This document shows positions 49,001-61,000 of a stretch of DNA of 64,000 nt, piece by piece. Origin of the DNA: Astropecten irregularis (taxonomy: Eukaryota; Echinodermata; Asteroidea; Paxillosida; Astropectinidae); NCBI GenBank assembly GCA_963971285.1, contig OZ020265.1, positions 5,310,270 through 5,374,269 on the forward strand, given 5' to 3'. Under the pieces are notes generated by a model, which saw nothing but the letters and a program-made list of their open reading frames with translations, did not search any database and was not told the DNA's origin. Every line of letters begins with the position of its first letter. Position 1 is the stretch's first letter. A program made the position numbers and the translations under genes.

Positions 49001-52000
49001 TATCAAACGCGCTCTGGACGAACTGTTCGAAAACCACAATAACTAGACTTGTGAAGACTCTATCTACTTCAAGTTCCATCCAACCTGAACTCACTAATTA
49101 AGGCGTTTAATTGACACCAACATTTTCAGCACTTGATTTTATTCCAAGTGAACACTATCTTGAGTCAAATTAAGATCAATCTGCATTGATTATGTTTTGC
49201 TACATCATTTTGCGATCAAAACTTGTTTTTGTTTTTTCACGAACAAACGTTTGCTATAAAGACTGCTAAATCACCACCTTTTTTCTTGGGACACTGCAAT
49301 TTAAAGCACAATCCAAAACTCTAAACACTCTATTGCTACTTTATTACTGGACACGTTCAATTTTGGAGATTTCATTCAGTTTATTTCTTCTTTTTTTTCT
49401 CTAATAAATCACTCCTAAATGATAAATAACTTGTGTTTGGAACCAGGAGAAAAAATAATTGCAATCATTTTTTTTTTCAAACAAAACAAAAAGGAGGATG
49501 TCATACCACCAATAGAGGGCGCTCTATTATCTTCCAAGATGGCTGATTAAACTGAGTCATAAAAGCAGACGTAGCTCTCCGTGTACCTTGTATATTTAGG
49601 CCACCTACTAACAATCTGCATAAATTTATTGAAGCCGCTTGGGTCACGACTCCACCCCCACCCCATGTTTTATGAATATGTTTGTTTTTGGTCAAAATGT
49701 TGTTGTTTTTTATTATGTATTTACCTATTTGACAGTTGAACCCCGAGTAGCCAGAATCACAATTACAGGTATATGTATCCAGGGAGGTTGATTCTTCGCA
49801 AGTTCCTCGACCTAAACAAGGGTCACCATTAGCAATACAATCAGCTGTAAAGAGAATAAAACAGAATAATATTATGGGATAATTCTTGACACCCTGGAAA
49901 CAATGCATCCAGTTCTTCCGACCCTCTCATTCATGTATGTGTGTGTGTTTCTTTACATGCATTTTGTCATCCTGTATTTTAGCCTTTATCAGGGATCCTG
50001 GTATTTGTCCGAAAAGCCAGACCCTCCAAACCCCAAGCATTTTTCAGATTTCAAGAGGATAGGCCTACAGATGGCCAAAAAACAAGAGGTCAACAGGAGA
50101 AAAACGATCATGCATATTCAATGTATTGCATATGCATTATGAATCAAAATACATGTATAATGCCGTGTGGGTCACGACAAGCAACCCTTTTGCTAAGTAC
50201 CCGAACAAACAAATCCACCCCGTGTATATAAATCTTCCCAAACCGACCGTATTTACTGACAGCATTTACAACACTGTTTTTCATGAAGCATCCATTTGCT
50301 TCCAAAGCCAAATCGACCCAACGTCAAATCCAAAGCTTACACCATCTCCTCATATGTTGATGTACAGAAAGCCTAGTCTGTGATAACTTGTCATAGGGCC
50401 TACTTATTGTCTTTATAAGCTGCACTACGGCCACTACCGACATAACTACAAGTCTAGAAAATACTTGATTTTTTGTGACTTTTGTTTTAGAATACAATGT
50501 CCGTTCAATTCAACTGGATGGTGGAACTGAGGGCCTGTTTGTTTCACGCAAAGGATCATGAATCCTTCGGATCCGGATCCCATTTTAGCGTACCCTGCAT
50601 AGGATGTGGATCCGAAAAATGGGATCCGGATCCGCAGGATTCGTCCGAAACAAACAGGCCCTGAATTCCTTTCAAGAATGAAACAAATTCATTAAAAACA
50701 TTTGTTTTTCTATGCCACGTATTACCGATTCTACAGTTTTCAAATGCGTAACCACGAGCACAAGTACATCGATACATAGTAGCATCCGTGGTATCTACTG
50801 TACACGTTCCTCCATTCACACAAGGTGTTTGAGAACAAGCATCTGTGAAGAGAATCAGAAGAAGGAAATCATGAGATACTTCTTTGCTCTTTGGACATTC
50901 TCCACTTCGTTCCTCTTATTCACTCATTTATTTGTATGTCTTGCAATTTCTTGTCATGTAGATTTTCAGAAAAATCCTGCTACGACCAAAACGCCAAGTC
51001 CTCCTTGCCCCAACGATTAATTTAGATTTTTAAATGATGGAGATGAGCATAAAAAAGGTGGCCGACAGGAGAATCATTATAATGCGGATAAAACTCACAT
51101 GTTGTTTAACTTTAATTGTGGTATGGTATTATTATGTGTGGCCCCACTAACACACACCTCCACTCCGCCATCAATAGCCCTCCAAAGACCTGCGCCTTTA
51201 ACTTTAAATTTCGGGGTGCGCCAGGCGTCTAGCAGTTTCAATGTTCATATATCGAGTTCTTTCCAATTTTGGTTTGCCATCCCATGACATTGTTTGATAA
51301 TGTTCTGCATATTTCCCAACACTTGTACATACATGATGTATAACAATTGACATACTCAGATAGATCCTAAGGTCCGATCCTGGTATATTTTAAATAATGA
51401 CATTTTTGGGGAGGGGGATCTACGCCTACATATTGCTTACATATAATTCTTTTGTCACAATAATTATGTTATTGGGCGTATTACAATAAAAAGGTCTTAA
51501 ATTGTGGGTTTAAGGATGCTGACTTTCTCTCTTAGCCGGTCTTGAGTAAGACAATGAAGTAAGCCCACTTCTTTGTTAGCACCTAATGAAGAAATTCATT
51601 CCCTCGGGGTTACTGAAAACAAAAAATCAACTCCGTGACATGCTGTTGCTGAACGGTTTGTATCGCAATGGAAAATAAAATGTGAAAAATCGGACCTTAA
51701 GCTAGTCGGTATCATCATTATCATCATATTATCTGCAGGATTCAGTCTAACCATGAGAAACCACTATGTCGGCGCAAGACTATTCTGTTTAAATCTATTA
51801 TTCAAGGAGCAAAGTTTTGAAATATCGATACACTTAATGATACTGTTGACCTTATACAGGGTTTCTGCTGATAACTTATTGATTTCTTTAAAAGCCATAT
51901 TTCCCTGTATTAACTTACTTTTTACAGTTTTTAAGTTTTTGAAGTTTTAAAGTTTTAAAAGCTTTTGAAGTTTTAAAGTTTTAAAAGCTTTTGAAGTTTT

Positions 52001-55000
52001 AAAACTGTTGGTGATTTTATAATTTTATAATTTTTACTTTTAAAGTTTTGAGAATCCTCTTATTAAGGAGCTCAACAACCGTTACATCTATGGTTTGACT
52101 TCATAAAATGGAAGTTTATACCATTAACAGCTTGGCTAGGTAGTATGTGGCTTTAAATTGTGGTATCAAGTTTCATAAAATGTGGTATCGTTTGAGGAAC
52201 AAAAAAAAACAAGAAAAACTTACCCACAATGCAACTGAAAAAAAGGGCCTTGGTCGTATTTTCTGCCCCCCTCCTCAAGTCCTTGATATGTATTTTGGTG
52301 AATGATTATGTGATTTTATAATTCATAATCCACTCCGAGATAAATGACATTTAGCTTAATAAAAAATAATAATAAAACGAATTTATAGAGCGCAGACAAT
52401 CGCGAAAAGAATTTCACCTCAGGGCGCTTAAACAGGTATCTAAGAGAGCAAATAAAAATAGTTAAAATTGTACACCATATACTACATAACGAATTAACAT
52501 TATCAAAAAGATAAAACCGGTAGAAATATACAAGATACTAAAAATATATTCATTATACGTTATCAGTTTCTAACTAACTAAAAATGCATCATCAGCTTAA
52601 ACCCATTTGTTGAATTTCCTATTGGTTTTATTATTTTGTGGGGCGAAATATTACAATAATTTTGGGAATATTACACAAAAGTACTACCATAATTTGAGGT
52701 CACATAGTACCTAGAAATGTTCCCTGAGGTCTGCTCCATCAATTTCTTAAGTCAGACCTTAGAGTTGAGAAGTCGATTTTTTTCATGGTCGGGGCTCATT
52801 GAATATAATAAGGGACTATTCCAAACGAAGACAGTTTTAAGCAGGCTAGACCAACTGTCTCCAGACCGTTTAAGACCGGCTAAGACAAAAAGACAGCTTT
52901 AAGACTGTTTATTTCAATCCACCAATGACACGAACTCACCGTTTTGACATGTGACCCCTCTAATACCAACAGGGCAACTACAGTTGAAGCTCGACATGTC
53001 ACTTGCCAAGATACAAGTGCCTCCATTCGAGCAAGGGTCATCATTACAACTAGCTGTAAAGGGAATAAAAAAGAGCAAGATTGTGGTATACTGTCAACTC
53101 CATCGACACAATGACCCCCCTTTTAGATCTTGTAGTATACACTCCATATAAGTATCTTTACTTGCAGATCATTTTATCACATGGTTATGATGTGTATTCA
53201 CCTATTTTACATGTTGACCCTCCATAGCCAGCAGGACAATCACAGGTGTAGCTCCTTCGGTTATTTGCCACTGCACAAATTCCTCCATTCATACAAGGGT
53301 CACCATTAATAGTACAGTGAGCTGTCAAGAGAATCAGAAAAAAAAGATCATGGGGTGGTTTTTTTTTTTCTCACTCTATCAACACGTTGTCCCTTTGTAT
53401 CAATTAAGTCATCGATTTATGTGTATTCTCACTTGCATGTTCTTGTCCTCTTCTCAATAGACCGATCCAGTAGGCCACGCCCACCATAGCAACGGCCAAG
53501 CAACGACGCACACGCGTGCGCGTAACGTGTCACGATCGCCAACACGCGTTGCACGCCCATCACCGAAAGCGCTTATCTCTATGGGACTCTGGTTTTGGAA
53601 AAAGTCAAAAATGTACGTTTCGTCTCTTACCAGGCCATCGAGAGTCAGAATTACAACAGTGAAAATATAAACACCATCAATCTGTAGCAGAAAGATACTG
53701 TACTTGTGAAGCTGTGCTGCATTTGCAGAGGAAGGTATTTATTGTTTTTCCCAGTTCATAAACGTAAACACAACTGTAATCAATACCGCCAGCTCCAGCA
53801 TGAGATCACCAAAATGGCTGCTGCAATACACGGGTTTACACTTCTAAAAAAGCGCATGCGTGATAGTGCCTCGTTTCGAAGTCGCGATCAAAACCACCGA
53901 AGTGTAAACCCGTGTATTGTCTTCGACAATGGACGGGCTTACACTTCAAAAAGTGCGCATGCGTGGAAGTGCCTCGTTTTGAAATTGCGATAAAAATCTA
54001 AGATGGCCGCCATGGTGTAAACCCGTGTATTGGTGATCCGATTTTCGCGGCTGTGATTGGTCAATGCAAAATAGGGCGGGGCTTAATGGATCGGTCTATT
54101 GGACTTATAGCAAGATCTTACTGGGACGTAATGTGAGACCAAACACCCAATATTTTGTCAATTTTAAAAAAGATAGATATGGCCAACAAAACAGTTGGTT
54201 AACAAGAGAAACACGATAAATGCATTTTCAATTGGGCATTGCATATGCATTGTGAATAGTTATACTGATGCCATATGTGCATGCGTTTCGTCCCACAATA
54301 ATTGTAATGGCTCGACCTGAGCCCGACTCGAGTTACATTATTGACTCAACTCGAGTCAATGTTATCAAATGACTCTATTCTAGCCTCTCATTAGAATGAG
54401 TCGATTCGACTTGAGCCCTCCACCCTGGCAAATATTTAGATTATATGCGTTTTTTTTTGTCCGTTTTGTAGCGCAGTGGCCGTCTGATCTGCCTTCACGC
54501 ATGATGCATGCAACAAGCACACACCAACGGCACTGACTTTTTCCAACCAACTTGTAGTTTTGTACCATGTTCAACTCTTAAATAGTTGAATGTACATGTG
54601 CATGTTTATGTTTTTAACAGTGCGGTAAGTACATTCTGGTAGGTGCAGCTGAATGGTAATCGGCAGCAACGTTTTTCATTGTCAGTGGGCAATATAACAC
54701 ACCGTGAGATACAACAATGTTTTACATGTGATGTATTCTAATGGCACCAAAGTAAAGCGTTTAGATATATTTATTGTGGAATTCACATTATGATGTATAC
54801 AGTGTGTTTCAGTGTTCAAAAACCTTAATAAGTAAGTTGAAAATTGAGGCACTCGAAAAGCAGCATTGCTTGCATGATGGCTAGTATAGTACGACTAACT
54901 ATACATACCCTCATCGGCATTTTTATCAACAGATAAAACATTTCCATTAAAACTGATCTGGAGCTAGATGCGTTACAATAAACGAACACCCACATGTTTG

Positions 55001-58000
55001 CTCATTCGTTTTTGATGTGTACTCACCTGTTTCACAATTTGAATATGCGTAACCAGTTTCACAAGTACACTGATACATAGTAGCATCCAAGGCATCTACT
55101 ACACACGTTCCTCCATTCATACAAGGGTTGGTAGTACAGACATCTGTGAAAAGAAATAGAAACATTTTTCTGATCACCTCGTCCAGTTGTAATCCTCTTC
55201 ACTTGCAGGTTCTTGTTCTCCCGTGATCTATAGCCTTTAAGACATGTACTGCTTTGTTCTAAATTTATGCCCTCCTTTACTCATGAAACTACGTTGGTTT
55301 CAAAAATAGGGATGACCATCGAAAAAGGTGTTAAAAAACAGCGTATTATATATGCAACTTCTTAGAAAGGTAATATTAATAATATTATTTGCATAGTCGA
55401 TTGTTGACTATTCTGTTTGTAAATTCAAGTTCCCTTCAAATCACCTGGAGTTTATTATCTTTCAGAAATATAAACATTCATTAAAATGAAACTGTCCTAT
55501 GTTATGGTTTGTATTCACCTGTTTCACATGTGGCCCCTTCATAGCCTGCAGCACAGATACAAATGTAGCTCATCATGTCATCTGCCTTTGTACAATTCCC
55601 TCCATTCAAACAGGGGTTAGTATTCTCATCACAAAAAGCTGCAAAGAGAATTTGATAGAAAATATGAATTCTTAACACCCTCAACAGTCTCAGCCACTTT
55701 GTTCGTATCCAATAATCAATTTCCAAGTATTCACAGATGTATGTTCGTTGTCAAAATGTGTTTGATGTGCATTCACCTGTTTCACATGTGGTCCCTGTGT
55801 AACCATCAGCACACATACAGTTGAACGTTACCAAGCCAGACGAGGTTATACAAACTCCTCCATTTAAACAAGGGTTATCACCAATAGAACAGTCAGCTGT
55901 CAAGATAATTAAAAAGAATTAATTCACTGGATAGCTAAACACTATTCTACCTATGTTCGGACGCTCTCATCCATTTAAACATAATCTTCTCTTACATGTC
56001 ATTTTGACACTGGCCAACAAAATAAGTGATCAACAGGAGAAATACTATCCACGATGCACATATTATTATTTATATTGCATATGCATTATGAATAAACATC
56101 TTCAACGCCATGTCGGTCACGACCTCATCCCCCTCCATTTCCATTAAAACTTATCTGGAGCTAGATGCGTTACAAGAAACGAACACCCACATGTACGCTC
56201 ATTCGTTTTTGATGTGTATTCACCTATTTCACAATTTGAATATGCGTAACCACGAGCACAAGTACAGTGATACATAGTAGCATCCGAGGCATCTACTACA
56301 CACGTTCCTCCATTCATACAAGGGTTGCTAGTACAGACATCTGTGAAAAGAAATAGAAACAAAATATCATGAGATTTTTCTTTACTCATTTTTCTGATCA
56401 CCTCGTCCAATTGTAATCATCTTCACTTTTTTTTGGTTTCACATGTGGCCCCTTCATAGCCTGCAGCACAGATACAAATGTTTCTCATCATGTCATCTGC
56501 TTTTGTACAAATCCCTCCATTCAACCAGAAGTTAGGCCATACAAAAATTGTTGTATTGGAGTAACGGAGGGTTGGAAAATAGGGTAGGGCGGGCGGATTT
56601 TATTTTAATTTAATTTTTCCTGTATTAAATGCTTTTTCCCCCTGTATATCACAGTATTTGACAAGTCAAACATTGTGAAAATACGACGCACTCCCGGTTT
56701 TATTGGAAGTTCCGTGTTTACGGAGGAGCATCATCGAATTTGCGATTCCCTCCCCCGAATTTTGTATTTTTGTATTTTTTTTTTTTTTTTTGGGGGGGGG
56801 TTTAAAATGTTTACGGTCGGGGCATATTTTTGGGTCGGGCGGGTTACACCAAAATACAACATTTTTTGTATGGCCTTAGTATCCTCATCACAAAAAGCTG
56901 CAAAAAGAATTTGATAGAAAATATGAATTCTTAACACCCTCGACAGTCTCAGCCACTTTGTTCGTATCCAATAATCAATTTCCAAGTATTCACAGATGTA
57001 TGTTCGTTGTCAAAATGATGTGTTTGATGTGTATTCACCTGTTTCACATGTGGTCCCTGTGTAACCATCAGCACACATACAGTTGAACGTTACCAAGCCA
57101 GGGCGTTCTAAACAAACTCCTCCATTTAAACAAGGGTTTACAACAGAACAGTCAGCTGTCAAGATAATTAAAAAGAATTATTTCACTGGATAGCCTAACA
57201 CTATTCTACCTTTGTTCGGACACTCTCATCCATTTAAACATATCCTCTCTTACATGTCATTTTGACACTGGCCAACAAAATAAGTGATCAACGGGAGAAA
57301 TGCGATCCACGATGCACATATTATTATTTATTGCATATGCATTATGAACAAACATCTTCAACGCCATGTCAGTCACAACCTCAACCCCCTCTATGTTGGA
57401 TGCGCGCATAGAGTATCAAGTTTTGGGTAAAATTGGCCTACAGGTAAAATGACAGTGTAGATGTTTATTTATCCAATCCTTTGAAATGTCTGGTGTATGA
57501 ACCGGTTTTTTTTTTTTCCAATCATCACCCAAACAAAATGTCAATTGAAAATGACCGTATTATCACCATTAGTTTTCAGGAAGCACTCTTTCAAACAAGG
57601 GTTACCATTTACTAGTACAATTAACTGTGAAAAATAAATAAGAAAGGAAACGATCAAGGGATAGGCCTATTAAATTCCAAAGACCATCAACAGCCTGCCC
57701 TCTTTGTTCGGGTGTTCTCATCCATTCATGTGTATCTTCATATTCTGTTATCGTATGTTATAATGTATTTTCACCTGTGCCACATGTGGCCCCACCATAA
57801 CCTGCAGGACAATCACAGCTGAAGCTCTTCAAATCGCCTGCCAATATACACGTGCCTCCATTCCAACATGGGTTGCCATTCAAAGAACACTCAGCTGTAA
57901 AAAGTATTAGGGGAAAATAAGATCAAGGGGCAATTCTAAACACCCTCTACAAAACGCCCCGCTTGCATGATCTTGTCCTCTTAACATTTAAACATCAAGA

Positions 58001-61000
58001 AAAATCGTGCTTGGATCAACAATTTACATAAATTGCTAAAACAAAGCCTGTGGTTAACAGGATAAACGCAATAACGCATATTTTGTTCGTTCCTCTCCAT
58101 GTTGAATACAAATGCCCACCGCCATGTGGCTGCAACTGGTAGTGTGGGAGTGTATTTATGTAATTCGTTACGTGCGAGAGTATGGGGTTTTGTTGTACAC
58201 ACAAAAACAAATCTACCTTGAAAATACCAATGTTATTAAACCAACCTTACTTGACCATTGGTTTTCAGAAACCACCGCTACGCATTCTAAGCCCAATATA
58301 GAGCAAATTGGACAGCTTAAAGCTAGATATTCTTCTCAATAAGTTAAGCACAAATCTTAATGTAAGTGATAACTTGTCATAATTTAAACATTACCTACAA
58401 TACGGCCACTTCCCTTAAACTTTTGAATAAAGAATACTTTGTTTGATGATTTTTATTTTTACAATTGCAATTCAAATTGAACTGAAGCCAATCACCTTCA
58501 AAAAAAAAAGAAAACGAAAACAGTTATCAACCTTTTTTCCCGTAGGTTTTGATAAGTATTCACCTGTTGCACAGTTAAAATATGCCCATCCAGGAGGACA
58601 ATCACAGCGGTACATTGTAGCATCCGATGACAATACTGTACAAGATCCTTCGTTTATACAGGGGTTGGAAGTACATACATCTGTGAAGAGAATCAGAAAC
58701 AGAAAATCGTAAGTTTTTTTTTTCCTTCTTGTGGGGGGGGGGGGGGGGCCAAAAAAATTGAAAGCAAAAAACTTTGTTTGGTTAACCAATAACTTTAATA
58801 TTAGCATACCTGGTATAATGACCAAATATTGAGCAAAGTGCGCATGCATCACGGCTGTGTGTCGCATCAACTGTCGACATCAACATCAATAAAGGTTGGT
58901 GCTGAGCGTGAAGCAACGCCCCGCGCGGTATGTTGAAGGCTACAGAAAGCATTAAATCACGGCCGTCACGCTGCAAATCGCGGTAAGGTATAACGTTGCT
59001 GCAATACGTGTTAACAGTTGCAATCGCCAACTAAACTTACAGGTACAATACATGGTTAGTAAAGGTCTCAGAACAGCACTCAAACTTTGTCTGATCCAGC
59101 CTGATAATAAGCCTTCGAAAATCTGAAAATCTCAAGCGGACATCTGAGTTATTGAAAAATAGCGAATGGTTTTGATCCCACCATGACATCGAAACCATTT
59201 CCCAACTCTGTTTTACTTAATTCTAGATAAATTCACCTTTAAATGCGGAAACAATGTTACCGGTATGTATGCACCAGCACCGTTTTGATAGCCCTTAATG
59301 GTTACACGTAAATCCTGTGAACATTTCTTTTGTTTACCATGTGGGGGTACACTCTGCTTCATATGACAGTTTGGAAGTCATGGAGCCATTTCATGTGTTA
59401 ACGAACATTCGCTGCTGGTTGGCATGGGCCGCTAAAGATTGCTACTCATTTGGTCTTTTCGAAAGACGGCGTGACAAAATGCATATTTTTTTTGCAAATC
59501 ATCACTGATTGTTTTATTTCTGATGGATTCAGCAATAACTGTCCATGTTTATGAAACGTGTTCAAATTGTGGTTATTATTTTATGCTAGGCGTTGATGGC
59601 TCTCCATAATAATTATATAGTTTCTGCCATCTTGGTTGGCAAAAAACGCGGTCTGTGACTTTGAAGAAATGTTTATATCGATCATTACAAACAGTTTCTA
59701 CTGCGAAAGTCGCATCGTACAATATATACAGGAGTTGACCAATCAGGGACATCACCAAGGGCAACAACGCGCGCGTGATAAAACTTCTTCGCCACGCGCG
59801 CCCTGTTGTTGCTGTATTCGTATACTGTATTGTGCACATAATATACTGTGCGCGTATTAACATGTCTGTGTCTTCTAGCCACACACGGTGGCACGACCAA
59901 AGCTAGCTAGGGGTTCGTATTCACGGCCAGGAAGATCTAATGCCGTCAAACCAAGCGGCTTTTATGCCAAATAAAATGATATCTCACTACCAACAGACAG
60001 ACAAATTGCTGGCAAAGTTGTCCATGGATACTTCATGGTAAATACTAACTAATTCATCGTGTAATAACACACGACCCTGATAGACATCCCTTCTTCGTGA
60101 ATGGTATAGTCCAACAGCGCTCAGCATGTCCAGCGGATCCCGGCAAAAAGATTAATGAAAGGAGGAATTTGTTTGGTCTAGGGTACGGGGGTTTAGTTTC
60201 TTCAATACTTTTAAATGACCAATCAAAATGAAGCTTATGAAATACTGCATATCATGGTTGATGAGCATTTTACGCTAGGCAATGGGATGTGTGCCAAAAG
60301 CCTTCATGTATATTACACAACACAACACAACGGCGATCAACATCAGACACGCGTTGCCAAACGAATACGGAAATACGCAGTATTCCCGGGAGACAAAGGC
60401 TGATGTCTACCTCCTACCTCTTGCTTTATGGTACGAGGTACGGGTTATTAGTAGCTCATTTAGCAAAAATCACCCGATATATCATTAAATTGTTCTATCT
60501 TCCTCTAGAAATTGGATGTGCATTATGTTTAAAGTTCCTCAAAACCGTCACAAGGCCGTAGCAATTTTGGGGTGTGTGAAATCACTATGGGGAAGTTTTT
60601 GAACGTGGTTTGTGTGTACTAAACGGTGTACGCGCTGTCTATGGAAGATGCGACTCATGTGTTTGTAATGTATCGTTTTGATGTACCCACTCCATGAGAC
60701 TTTGGGGATAATTACCACAAGTAAAATCAACCCTCAAAATGTAATCGTTCCCGAACCGGCCGTATTTAGACCGTCATTACGCGTCAGTTTAGACTGACGG
60801 TATACATACGCTCCAAAAGGCCCAATAGAGCTACCTACATGTACATAGCCTAAAATGAACAAAATAGTATTATTCCCTTAAGCACAGACTACCCAGGCTG
60901 TGATAGAATTATTATTACACTATAAAGTTGAGGACCCATTTTTTTTTTTTATAATTCAAAAAGGATTTATTATGACTTTTTTTTTTTTATTCAAATTCAC

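Larger units (their letters stand above)
47490..49613 (+). mobile_element. Short gag-only LTR retrotransposon (Gypsy-like)
   Basis: Direct terminal repeats of 114 bases (47490-47603) and 115 bases (49499-49613) start TGTCATACC and end AACA. They are flanked by a perfect 5-base target duplication atctg (47485-47489, 49614-49618). A candidate primer-binding site tggtggcagcggt follows the 5' LTR, and a polypurine tract aaaaaggagga abuts the 3' LTR. The LTRs differ at about six positions. The interior holds a gag region and only the tail of pol, so the element depends on another for reverse transcription. Antisense to the host gene, in an intron. Confidence 0.92.
54940..57400. repeat. ~1.2 kb three-exon EGF unit, two copies
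   Basis: Copy 1 (about 54942-56142) holds a class B, an F and a class C exon. Copy 2 (about 56143-57400) holds B, a dead F and C in the same order. The junction words 'tctggagctagatgcgttac' start both copies, and introns match. Confidence 0.88.

Noticed and set aside
53706-53993. 95-residue plus-strand ORF
   Set aside because: Lies wholly within the foldback element at 53455-54101 and crosses its inverted modules.
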